Source: a virus
IMG/VR virus record: IMGVR_UViG_3300021085_000180
Coordinates: 1 to 26,515 of that record
Length of the DNA stretch: 26,515 nt
Direction: 5' to 3' (one strand)
Shown here one piece after another: positions 1 through 5,255 of the stretch (position 1 is the stretch's first letter; the number at the start of each line of letters is the position of its first letter). The translations under genes and the position numbers were made by a program. The notes below the pieces were generated by a model. That model was not told where the DNA came from. It was given only the letters and a program-made list of their open reading frames with translations, and made no database searches.

Positions 1-448
1 GTGTTAATTCTTTGTCTTGGTTCATGCCTAACCAATTACGGCTTAACCATATCTGCATAGTTGGATTACATCTGTGTATAGCATTTTCTATCATTGCTTC
101 AGATAGTCTATGCTTTAATTTTTGTCTTGCTCTTTCTACTTCTGATCTAAAATGATCACGGAATGTGCCTTCTTTTACTTGAAAGTATTCAGCCATATCT
201 TTGTATGAGCAATGTAGTGCGGCTAATTTACGCACTTCTTCTACAGGAATGATTTGTTTGTTTTGGCCACGACCTACCACAACACCACGCACTGTTTTTT
301 CTGCGTATCTGCGTTTGGGTTGATAAGGTTTGTTTTCTAGTTCGTAAGAATCGTCAAGTTGAACATAGTATTTGCCATCTATCTCTATCCAATCTTCTTT
401 TTGTGGGGATTCCGCGAAACTTGGGTCTTGGTTGTTATCTTCAGTCAT
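1..448 (-). CDS. Terminase small subunit-like DNA-binding protein, 3' end cut by window edge
   Basis: 149 residues are visible and the C-terminus lies outside the window. After an acidic, low-complexity start there is a helix-turn-helix-like stretch at about residues 72-100 (VRKLAALHCSYKDMAEYFQV), a basic helix, and then NPTMQIWLSRNWLGMNQDKE at 128-147. This closing motif, of the form NPTMxIWLxxxxLG, is typical of phage small terminase and related DNA-packaging HTH proteins, which recognise the packaging site and hand DNA to the large subunit. The ATG is preceded by AGGAA five bases upstream. A NATAAATA motif lies at 494-501, just upstream. The large subunit would be expected to the left, outside the window. 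A non-terminase HTH regulator remains possible. Confidence 0.6.
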   Translation of the reverse strand, partial: MTEDNNQDPSFAESPQKEDWIEIDGKYYVQLDDSYELENKPYQPKRRYAEKTVRGVVVGRGQNKQIIPVEEVRKLAALHCSYKDMAEYFQVKEGTFRDHFRSEVERARQKLKHRLSEAMIENAIHRCNPTMQIWLSRNWLGMNQDKELT

Positions 449-493
449 TTTTATTCCTGTATATCACTGTTAAGCGTAGTGTGAACGCACAGT

Positions 494-501
494 TATTTAT
501 C
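494..501 (-). promoter_or_regulatory. Possible late promoter motif GATAAATA
   Basis: GATAAATA reads on the minus strand at the end of the 81-residue gene, about 45 bases before the terminase-like ATG at 448. It matches NATAAATA, the late-promoter motif known from T4-like phages. It is one of six copies in this window, all at gene boundaries or in gene-free DNA. Function is inferred from position only. Confidence 0.35.
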
Positions 502-745
502 AGGAATTGGCTTTTTTACGGGGGATAGTGTGGTATGAGACTTCTGTGAGTCGTAATTTGTCTTCAAATATCCAATGCTTGTTGCGATTATAAGCATCTT
601 TTATATCAAATAGTTCTCTGACTGTGGTTATTTGTTGTTGTGTGGGATTTGGATCTAGTGCTACAGTTCTACACCAATATTCCATTTGTAGTGGCACACT
701 GCCTTTGGTAATAAGTCTTTTTCTTTCTTTTTGTGTTAACTGCAT
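500..745 (-). CDS. Hypothetical protein, 81 aa
   Basis: I do not recognise this family. It is a small basic protein (N-terminus MQLTQKERKRLITKGSVP) with no signal peptide or membrane segment. It has a central segment rich in T and Q, and an IFEDKLRLTEV stretch near the C-terminus. There is no clear Shine-Dalgarno sequence before the ATG. TATAAATA lies only 7 bases upstream, so if that is a promoter the transcript would be almost leaderless. It sits between the gene-free structured region and the terminase-like gene, which suggests a packaging or late accessory role, but that is a guess. Confidence 0.55.
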   Translation of the reverse strand: MQLTQKERKRLITKGSVPLQMEYWCRTVALDPNPTQQQITTVRELFDIKDAYNRNKHWIFEDKLRLTEVSYHTIPRKKANS

Positions 746-751
746 ATGGGA

Positions 752-759
752 TATTTATA
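752..759 (-). promoter_or_regulatory. Possible late promoter motif TATAAATA
   Basis: This is a perfect T4-type late motif TATAAATA on the minus strand, 7 bases upstream of the ATG at 745. The spacing would place the transcription start at or near the start codon. It belongs to the six-copy NATAAATA set of this window. Function is inferred. Confidence 0.35.
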
Positions 760-1314
760 ACCCTACAACATCTATATCACCTAAAGGCGAAACCAACTAC
801 AAGTTCTAACACTCGCTTTGCTCGCTCGAACCTTTGTTGTTTAGATACTTCGTATTTGATTACTAGAGAACATATAAAGAAGAATTGATGTAAGGAATTG
901 AAGTCATAAGGAACCATACACAGGTTCCTTAAAAAAAAAGACTTGATGTTAACGATCGATAGCCTTTAGGAAGAGAGTATTTTTACATCTAACGCAATGG
1001 ATCTCTCACTCACTCCATACTCTCTGAGGTATGCTTTACAGCATTAAGAACTTCGTTACCTTATATGTTCTCTGTTTATGCGTTATGCGATGCTTTTCGT
1101 GTATCAACATTTACACTATAGTAATCCGTTCAGCGTAGGGTTCTACTGTGTGACTCCTTTAACTAGATAAATCTAGGGGAGTGTCTTACTATGTTACGAG
1201 TGCTGTATTACCAGCCCTTTCTCAGCGGAATTATAACCTGGCCCGCCAGCCTTATGTGTTGATTATTTGAGGGTTCTGTGATGATTTGCCATAATGTGTT
1301 TTGCCTTGTAATTC

Positions 1315-1322
1315 TATTTATG
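1315..1322 (-). promoter_or_regulatory. Possible late promoter motif CATAAATA
   Basis: CATAAATA followed by GAAT reads on the minus strand inside the gene-free region. It closely resembles the CATAAATAGTAT copies before the portal gene and the 254-residue structural gene. If active it would send transcription leftward, antisense to the proposed plus-strand RNA and toward the 81-residue gene. Confidence 0.3.
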
Positions 1323-1354
1323 CTTTATCACTAAATTTGATGTAAATTTATGAT

Positions 1355-1429
1355 TTAGGATAAATAATATTGTAGCAACAAATATTATCCTAATATATGC
1401 TTTAAGTTTTGCCACTTATTTTTGCTACA
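1355..1429 (+). other. Predicted RNA pseudoknot
   Basis: TTAGGATAA (1355-1363) pairs with TTATCCTAA (1385-1393), and an inner ATATT pairs with AATAT across a 3-nt bulge. The loop contains TGTAGCAA (1371-1378), which is perfectly complementary to TTGCTACA at 1422-1429 downstream. That gives 8 bp of loop-to-tail pairing, the layout of a pseudoknot. Confidence 0.5.
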
Positions 1430-1502
1430 TAATTAGCGTTTTTTGCCATTCGTTAATTACCCCGGTAAGTATTACCTTAGTGGCCTTCGGTAATACAACT
1501 TT

Positions 1503-1541
1503 AAAACCTCACTATTGTCTTACCTCTAGTGAGGTTTTTTT
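1503..1541 (+). terminator. Rho-independent terminator, plus strand (possibly bidirectional)
   Basis: A perfect 12-bp stem, AAAACCTCACTA / TAGTGAGGTTTT, has a 12-base loop and is followed by further T residues (seven T in total at 1535-1541). The T run is on the plus-strand side, so it best ends rightward transcription, such as the proposed large RNA. It also lies directly after the stop of the minus-strand gene ending at 1540. With four T in the stem on that side, it may stop leftward transcription too. Confidence 0.75.
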
Positions 1542-1977
1542 ATATCTTTAATAATCTTACTCGGTTTGCTTGAACTTGTGGTTCAAAATCAATCCACTTA
1601 TTGCTAAAATACTTTACAGCCATATTCACTGCTTCTACTACATACTCTAATTGTTTTAGTGAGAAGTCATCAGTGCCCTCATCGAAGTTGCTGTCAACAC
1701 CTTGCAAGAAACTAGCCCAAGTGTTGTATTGTGTTTTTAATTTTGCTTTCTTACTAGGTCTTGGCAAATGATCTTGTGGGGTATCAAAAAACCATTTGTA
1801 TAAACCTCTTTGTTCAGCATCACCGTCTTTCTGATCTAAGATATGTCCGTAAAACATACTGTACATATATCTCAAATAATCTTTGTCTAGATCATTCATT
1901 TTTGCGTATGTGATTGTGGGTAACTTTTTTTGCTTGTAAGCAATTACTGTTTCTTCAGCGGGGAAGTGTTTATTCAT
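1540..1977 (-). CDS. Hypothetical protein, 145 aa
   Basis: I do not recognise this family. It is a soluble, aromatic-rich protein with a tyrosine-rich helix around residues 33-45 (DYLRYMYSMFYGH) and a helical C-terminal half. No catalytic motif stands out. Its ATG shares one base with the stop of the preceding gene, so translation is likely coupled. It is the last gene of the block that starts at 3481, downstream of the three strong promoters. A hairpin terminator follows its stop codon immediately. Confidence 0.7.
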   Translation of the reverse strand: MNKHFPAEETVIAYKQKKLPTITYAKMNDLDKDYLRYMYSMFYGHILDQKDGDAEQRGLYKWFFDTPQDHLPRPSKKAKLKTQYNTWASFLQGVDSNFDEGTDDFSLKQLEYVVEAVNMAVKYFSNKWIDFEPQVQANRVRLLKI

Positions 1978-2468
1978 TAGTATTTCTCCCAGCCTGCTTC
2001 ACGCATCATTGTTTCTACTTCTTCAGCGGTCATACTACTACCACCTATGTAATCATCTGGATACATTTCACCTGATCTATATGCATCATAGTCGGGGTGA
2101 CTTGGGTGATAAAGAGGTGCTTGTTTGTTCCAATACTCGCCTTCTTGCACTGCTTGACGCCATCTAGGAACATCTTCGAATACAGTTTTAGTCAAATGCC
2201 AATCAGGATTATGATAGTATGCATCACCGTATTTTGTTTGATGTGTTTCAATTGTTTGCGGATGTAACTTGCGTTCTTCAGCAATCTCATACCAAGTTCT
2301 ACCATACAATTTCTCATATTTGGTAGGTGTTTTACGACGCTGATAGATTGAACCAAAGTTTCTGATTCTCATCCTTATTGCTTCATCGGTTACACTCTCA
2401 GATTTTGCGAAATCGCTGATGTGAAAACCGTATGTTCTTTCAAATTTGTTGTTTATTCTTTTTGCCAT
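1977..2468 (-). CDS. Tandem helix-turn-helix-like protein, 163 aa
   Basis: Residues 8-44 and 50-86 form two gapless 37-residue units, both with the pattern K[FY]E[RK]xYG....[DE][FI]A.........I.......[FY]G..Y. The second unit (YGRTWYEIAEERKLHPQTI) looks like a small helix-turn-helix with a recognition helix. The C-terminal third is acidic and rich in Y, P and D. Together these suggest a DNA-binding protein, perhaps a regulator or packaging factor; the specific function is unknown. The ATG has GGAG seven bases upstream, and a GATAAATA motif lies at 2490-2497. The stop overlaps the next start by one base. Confidence 0.65.
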   Translation of the reverse strand: MAKRINNKFERTYGFHISDFAKSESVTDEAIRMRIRNFGSIYQRRKTPTKYEKLYGRTWYEIAEERKLHPQTIETHQTKYGDAYYHNPDWHLTKTVFEDVPRWRQAVQEGEYWNKQAPLYHPSHPDYDAYRSGEMYPDDYIGGSSMTAEEVETMMREAGWEKY

Positions 2469-2489
2469 TTTATTTCTCCGGTATAACTT

Positions 2490-2497
2490 TATTTATC
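2490..2497 (-). promoter_or_regulatory. Possible late promoter motif GATAAATA
   Basis: GATAAATA lies on the minus strand in the 51-base gap before the tandem-HTH gene, about 22 bases from its ATG and upstream of the ribosome binding site GGAG. It is one of six NATAAATA copies. Activity is inferred. Confidence 0.35.
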
Positions 2498-2519
2498 TTC
2501 TTTGCACATATTTGGGTAG

Positions 2520-2804
2520 TTAAGTGGCCTTGATTTGATTAGCCTTTAGATTAACATTATTTAACTCTAAACCATATATGCTGGTAATCATATAATCTTC
2601 AGGATCTATCATCAACTGCATAGTGCCTAGACAATTGAAGCCAGTCCATTCCGGTTCACCATCTATTTCAGTATAGATATCTTTACCAATACCAATCAAC
2701 GCACTATCGCCCATAGGCTGGCGGATCATAAGATCATACTTTTCATTGTTAATGATAACTTGTTTGCCTTCAAAATCCATTAAGTTTGTGTCTACAATCT
2801 TCAT
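2520..2804 (-). CDS. Hypothetical protein, 94 aa
   Basis: I do not recognise this family. It is a small acidic protein that begins MKIVDTNLMDFEGKQVIINN and looks mostly beta-stranded, with no membrane segment or signal peptide. Its ATG shares one base with the stop of the 225-residue gene, so the two are translationally coupled and probably work together. It sits in the block downstream of the three consensus promoters. Confidence 0.65.
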   Translation of the reverse strand: MKIVDTNLMDFEGKQVIINNEKYDLMIRQPMGDSALIGIGKDIYTEIDGEPEWTGFNCLGTMQLMIDPEDYMITSIYGLELNNVNLKANQIKAT

Positions 2805-3481
2805 TACGCCACTCCTAACATTTTGCTCATTTTAGCAACTTTTTCTTCATTATCTACTTTGGCTTTGTTTGCCACACTTAGCATAATACCTAGCATATTT
2901 CTAAGCACATCTAGATCTATATCACCTTCTTTATTCAATAATTTGTTTTCTATGTTGATAGTAATGTCTTCTTGCAATTCAGAATATTCAAACAACATAT
3001 CACCTATACATAAATCCATATGTGACTTATGTCTAGCCATAAAATAAGTGCTAAATGTACATAATGGATGTACACAATCTGCGCCTTCTATATGGTTAAA
3101 AATACTAAATGTCATATATTTTTTCTGCCAAAATGTTCTTTTACCAAGCAGTTGTTCTGGATTATTTTTGTCCCAAAAGTTTTCATATGACTGGTATTTG
3201 CCATTTTTCTTTTCACTGTATTTGTCCTGTACAGTTACTCTGGCCCAAGCAATTATAGGGTAACCGCTAGGATCAGGCGTAAGAATATTCATCTCTTCTA
3301 AATTCATAACACTTGATCTACTGCCTATAGTATCACCTGAGTCTTTGTCATAAGCAGTATTTTTAAGTATCTCTGCCATATTCTCAGCAATTTTGCATTG
3401 AGGATCAACTTGATCAAATGCAGTCATCTTAGTCCTAGGACTAATGTTTTTTGCTAATTCTTTCATTTCTTTTGTGTTCAT
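2804..3481 (-). CDS. Hypothetical protein, 225 aa
   Basis: I do not recognise this family. It is a soluble protein with scattered Cys and His residues (DCVHPLC near residue 136, MARHKSHMDLC near 148) that could bind metal, though no classic zinc-finger spacing is clear. The C-terminal 40 residues are helical and lysine-rich. The ATG has AGGAAT just upstream. It is the first gene after the cluster of three perfect sigma70-type promoters, the nearest of which (3529-3557) starts about 50 bases away. It is therefore probably highly expressed, perhaps early. Function is unknown. Confidence 0.65.
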   Translation of the reverse strand: MNTKEMKELAKNISPRTKMTAFDQVDPQCKIAENMAEILKNTAYDKDSGDTIGSRSSVMNLEEMNILTPDPSGYPIIAWARVTVQDKYSEKKNGKYQSYENFWDKNNPEQLLGKRTFWQKKYMTFSIFNHIEGADCVHPLCTFSTYFMARHKSHMDLCIGDMLFEYSELQEDITINIENKLLNKEGDIDLDVLRNMLGIMLSVANKAKVDNEEKVAKMSKMLGVA

Positions 3482-3528
3482 AATATTCCTACCTATTAAA
3501 TGTAAGCATTATTGCTTAACATAGTAGT

Positions 3529-3557
3529 ATTATACACATTTATCTAGTCAATGTCAA
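3529..3557 (-). promoter_or_regulatory. Consensus sigma70 promoter (P3)
   Basis: On the minus strand, a perfect -35 TTGACA (3557-3552) and a perfect -10 TATAAT (3534-3529) are separated by 17 bases. It points into the 225-residue gene starting at 3481. Confidence 0.75.
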
Positions 3558-3596
3558 GTAAAATAAACACTTTATAGATCAAGAACTTACAGTCAT

Positions 3597-3671
3597 AAAA
3601 AAGCCCCTAATACAGATTTATAATAGTAAATGTCAGTTTATATAATAAAAGGAGCCTGTATTAAGGGCTTT
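3597..3671 (-). terminator. Terminator-like stem with large loop
   Basis: AAAGCCCTTAATACAG pairs with CTGTATTAGGGGCTTT over 16 positions including one G-U. It is followed by more T residues, giving six T in a row at 3602-3597 on the minus strand. The 40-base loop is unusually long for a simple terminator, so it may also be a structural domain of the small RNA. Confidence 0.5.
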
Positions 3672-3718
3672 AAACATAAAGACTAACAGTGTCCACACAT
3701 TATTGAAACGCTGTTAGC

Positions 3719-3746
3719 GTTAACACAACATTATTGTTGTGATAAC
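3719..3746 (-). repeat. Inverted repeat at the P2 start site
   Basis: On the plus strand, GTTAACACAACA and TGTTGTGATAAC flank a 4-base spacer and match at all but one position. The repeat begins where P2 transcription should start (about +1 to +28). It could be the 5' hairpin of the small RNA or a repressor operator. Confidence 0.5.
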
Positions 3747-3752
3747 TTTCTA

Positions 3753-3780
3753 ATTATAACATCTATTTAAGGGATGTCAA
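3753..3780 (-). promoter_or_regulatory. Consensus sigma70 promoter (P2)
   Basis: On the minus strand, a perfect -35 TTGACA (3780-3775) and -10 TATAAT (3758-3753) are separated by 16 bases, with an A-rich UP-like tract just upstream. It would drive the small RNA candidate. Confidence 0.75.
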
Positions 3781-3791
3781 CCTTTTTTTAA
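3773..3791. repeat. 19-bp direct repeat, copy 1 (promoter P2)
   Basis: GATGTCAACCTTTTTTTAA on the plus strand is identical to 3938-3956. It contains the -35 element and upstream A tract of P2. Similarity continues with gaps through the -10 element, so the two promoters look duplicated. Confidence 0.8.
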
Positions 3792-3917
3792 ATTAAAAGT
3801 GAGGTTTGCAATTTTTCTTGACTCCTGCATCCGCATTCTTGTCTCAAAACCATAACCTCTTTTCTAATCTTTTCCCTTTTTTGCTTGCCTTAACAAGTTA
3901 CTTTAGAGTATGCAACT

Positions 3918-3945
3918 ATTATAACACCTAGGTGTTAGATGTCAA
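3918..3945 (-). promoter_or_regulatory. Consensus sigma70 promoter (P1) with palindromic spacer
   Basis: On the minus strand, a perfect -35 TTGACA (3945-3940) and -10 TATAAT (3923-3918) are separated by 16 bases. The spacer holds a perfect palindrome that overlaps the -10 element. It lies just downstream of the 101-residue gene. About 130 bases separate its start from P2. The only frame in that gap encodes a 21-residue peptide (3853-3788) with a poorly spaced ribosome binding site, which I do not call. Confidence 0.75.
3922..3937. promoter_or_regulatory. Perfect 16-bp palindrome, probable operator
   Basis: TAACACCTAGGTGTTA is its own reverse complement and sits between the -35 and -10 of promoter P1, overlapping the -10. 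That is the usual place for a dimeric repressor site. No cognate repressor is identified. Confidence 0.55.
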
Positions 3946-3956
3946 CCTTTTTTTAA
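3938..3956. repeat. 19-bp direct repeat, copy 2 (promoter P1)
   Basis: GATGTCAACCTTTTTTTAA is identical to 3773-3791 and provides the -35 and A tract of P1. It overlaps the last codons and stop of the gene ending at 3953. Confidence 0.8.
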
Positions 3957-4258
3957 TCTAATTGTGAGTTTACCCAAGCAAGGGCTCTAGGACCGCCCCA
4001 TAGGTAATATGCTTGTATGGCTTTGCTTGATTCTAAGTCTAAGCCTTGTGACCTTGCGTTTTCGTAGTTCTCTTTGGCTCTTTCTAAATAACTACGCATT
4101 CTTTTGAGTGTGTTTTCAGATAAGTTTGCACCGTTTGCCAATTGATTTGCTCTTGCTAAGCCTACTGCTGTACCTGCTTTTCTACTTGGCGGCACATTCT
4201 CCCTGGCTTTTAAGGCTCTTTTAGCGGCGTCTTTTATGTAATTAGGAGCAACTGGCAC
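3953..4258 (-). CDS. Conserved phage-type protein of unknown function, 101 aa
   Basis: It starts with GTG one base after the stop of the preceding gene. The central pattern AGTAVGLARANQLANGANLS and the closing LWGGPRALAWVNSQL resemble a small basic domain I recall from many phage proteins (RAxQLAxGxxLSxxTxxRM ... WGG....W). In some it is fused to larger head or protease proteins. Its biochemical function is not established to my knowledge. It is basic at the N-terminus and helical, with no membrane segment. It is the last gene of the late block, directly before the regulatory region. Confidence 0.65.
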   Translation of the reverse strand: MPVAPNYIKDAAKRALKARENVPPSRKAGTAVGLARANQLANGANLSENTLKRMRSYLERAKENYENARSQGLDLESSKAIQAYYLWGGPRALAWVNSQLD

Positions 4259-4259
4259 C

Positions 4260-4496
4260 TTATACTACCATATTGGCTATAATGCCTGCTAAGGTCGTTA
4301 CAGTAAGCCCTAGGACCCAAAAAATACGGTTATCTAACTTGTCTAAACGCCCATTGAAGTGTTTTTTGTTTTCTTTCAACTCATCTTCTACTCTGTGTAT
4401 ACAATCGTGTATATGAGCAAGATGAACATCCTTTACAGTTTCGATTTCTTTGGCTAGATCGTTGATTTCTATTACCTCTGCTTTTGTTTTAGGCAT
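4260..4496 (-). CDS. Holin-like small membrane protein, 78 aa
   Basis: The N-terminal 55 residues are charged and helical, likely a coiled coil. A single hydrophobic segment follows at about 57-77 (RIFWVLGLTVTTLAGIIANM), ending at the C-terminus. This resembles XhlA-type hemolysin/holin accessory proteins, which help permeabilise the membrane at lysis. The ATG overlaps the upstream stop by 8 bases (ATGCCTAA). No endolysin gene is adjacent, so the lysis role is an inference from topology. A spanin-like or unrelated membrane-anchored role is possible. Confidence 0.55.
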   Translation of the reverse strand: MPKTKAEVIEINDLAKEIETVKDVHLAHIHDCIHRVEDELKENKKHFNGRLDKLDNRIFWVLGLTVTTLAGIIANMVV

Positions 4497-4638
4497 ATTG
4501 CTTCTCTACTGCCATTGCTACTACATCAGTGCTACAGTCTGGGTTATCAACAATAAATCTTACTGCAATATTTAATTTTTCACCCTCTAATGTGTCGAGC
4601 AACTCTTTATGCTGTTCAAATATTTGTAGTTCTTCCAT
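4489..4638 (-). CDS. Small hypothetical protein, 49 aa
   Basis: A short acidic protein (MEELQIFEQHKELLDTLEGE at the N-terminus, ending VAMAVEKQYA). It is supported by a good ribosome binding site, AGAGGAA, 6 bases before the ATG, and by close packing. It starts 3 bases after the stop of the 124-residue gene and its stop overlaps the next start. It looks like two helices. I do not recognise the family. Confidence 0.6.
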   Translation of the reverse strand: MEELQIFEQHKELLDTLEGEKLNIAVRFIVDNPDCSTDVVAMAVEKQYA

Positions 4639-4640
4639 CT

Positions 4641-5015
4641 TTATTCCTCTTCATATCCTATTTTTTCACGCAACTGTTCTAGTTGTGCTTTGTTTTGTTG
4701 TATTAACACTGGTATTGGAGTTGAGTCTCCACCTTCTTCTGGGTGACTCCACAACCATTCACTGTCAGCATATTGTTCATTTAATTCATCACACATACTA
4801 TTTAACCAATCAACTGTTTTACCAGTGCATTTATACACAAATGCTTCGTGCTTGGTTGATCCAAACAACATAGCCCAAGTATTATGTGATATTTCACTGT
4901 AATCCACAAACATTATGTTGTTTTTCATATGTGCTTGATAACTCCAAGGACATACTCCGCGTATCTTAGCAAAGTATGTGGCCCAGTTATCCTCTTTTAA
5001 ATCCTTTCTTTCCAC
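4641..5015 (-). CDS. Conserved hypothetical protein, 124 aa
   Basis: It starts with GTG inside the 26-residue gene upstream (29-base overlap, different frame). The N-terminal motif NWATYFAKIRGVCPWSYQAH supports this upstream start, because a similar NWxxYFxxIxxVCPWS motif is something I recall from other phage small proteins. The middle carries WAMLFGSTKHEAFVY and the C-terminus is acidic with a short helical tail. No catalytic residues are evident and function is unknown. It is followed after 2 bases by the 49-residue gene. Confidence 0.65.
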   Translation of the reverse strand: MERKDLKEDNWATYFAKIRGVCPWSYQAHMKNNIMFVDYSEISHNTWAMLFGSTKHEAFVYKCTGKTVDWLNSMCDELNEQYADSEWLWSHPEEGGDSTPIPVLIQQNKAQLEQLREKIGYEEE

Positions 5016-5067
5016 CGCGTTGTGTTTTCTTCTTTTTCTTCATTCCGCCTCTTTGTGACTTTGGCAT
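4987..5067 (-). CDS. Very small basic protein, 26 aa
   Basis: MPKSQRGGMKKKKKTQRGGK plus six more residues, almost entirely K, R, G and Q. It has a strong ribosome binding site (AAGGAG, 6 bases before the ATG) and starts 2 bases after the upstream stop, so expression is credible despite the size. It could bind nucleic acid or be packaged with DNA. It overlaps the next gene out of frame. Confidence 0.5.
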   Translation of the reverse strand: MPKSQRGGMKKKKKTQRGGKKGFKRG

Positions 5068-5069
5068 TG

Positions 5070-5246
5070 TTATCTCCTTGTTGATCTTCTTGCTGCACCA
5101 CCTTGTGCAATTTTCATTCCTTTGTTAAAACTACTACTGCTAGGTGATGGCTTTGATCCACCACTTCTAGCATATCTAGCACCTGCTCTATGTCCACCGC
5201 AATCTAATTTGCACACAGACCCTTTGTACATTCTTCTACTAGCCAT
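5070..5246 (-). CDS. Small basic conserved phage protein, 58 aa
   Basis: It has a motif KGSVCKLDCGGHRAGARYAR followed by a serine-rich segment and SFNKGMKIAQ, ending in a basic tail. I recall a similar CGGHRAGxxYA ... SFNxGM pattern in small proteins of marine phages, usually near structural genes; function is unknown. The two cysteines and one histidine might bind a metal. The ATG is preceded by AAGGAG, and the start lies 9 bases after the long fiber stop. Confidence 0.65.
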   Translation of the reverse strand: MASRRMYKGSVCKLDCGGHRAGARYARSGGSKPSPSSSSFNKGMKIAQGGAARRSTRR

Positions 5247-5255
5247 TGCTACTCC

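Larger units (their letters stand above)
782..1541 (+). ncRNA. Candidate large structured RNA (about 760 nt), plus strand
   Basis: This gene-free stretch is dense with complementary segments. In order: AAAGGCGA (783-790) with TCGaaCCTTT (826-835); GATAC/GTATT around a TTC loop (843-856); a 13-bp long-range stem (865-877 with 1061-1073); AAGTC and AAGGAACC hairpins (901-944) with a nine-A bulge; AGAGAGTAT/ATACTCTCT (972-1025); a junction GGT..ACC holding two hairpins (1028-1060); GATGC/GTATC (1089-1105); ACTCC..CTAGA/TCTAG..GGAGT (1153-1182); CTGG/CCAG (1238-1249); a bulged stem with loop pseudoknot (1355-1429); GTATTACC/GGTAATAC (1469-1496); and a terminator (1503-1541). Wobble pairs at 864/1074, 782/836 and 1092/1102 form only on the plus strand. 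Size and setting recall the phage RNAs GOLLD and ROOL, but I cannot confirm membership. The 5' end and promoter are not identified. Confidence 0.5.
3593..3747 (-). ncRNA. Candidate small RNA, about 150 nt
   Basis: A transcript from promoter P2 should start near 3747 and hit a terminator ending near 3597, with no credible reading frame between. It would open with an inverted repeat (3746-3735 with 3730-3719, one mismatch, TTAT-type loop), followed by CTAACAG/CTGTTAG (3717-3711 with 3689-3683). It would end with a 16-bp stem (3671-3656 with 3615-3600) and a T run. The single non-Watson-Crick position in the last stem is a G-U wobble only when read on the minus strand, which supports this orientation. 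The 40-base loop of that stem is very AT-rich. The target and role are unknown. Confidence 0.45.

Noticed and set aside
805-850. Possible tRNA T-arm on the minus strand (GGTTCGAGCGAGC)
   Set aside because: No matching T stem, anticodon arm or acceptor stem could be drawn around it. No tRNA was found anywhere in the window.
908-939. AAGGAACC/GGTTCCTT hairpin as a terminator
   Set aside because: The run next to it is A on the plus strand and precedes, rather than follows, the stem on the minus strand. It fits better as a domain of the large RNA.
1222-1260. TATAAT on the minus strand at 1231 as a promoter
   Set aside because: The position 17 bases upstream reads CACATA, a poor -35, and the region is better explained as RNA stem sequence.
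3788-3853. A 21-residue open frame (MVLRQECGCRSQEKLQTSLLI is its whole product) between promoters P1 and P2
   Set aside because: The AGAGG is only two bases before the ATG, the frame is very short, and there is no independent support. A leader peptide cannot be excluded.
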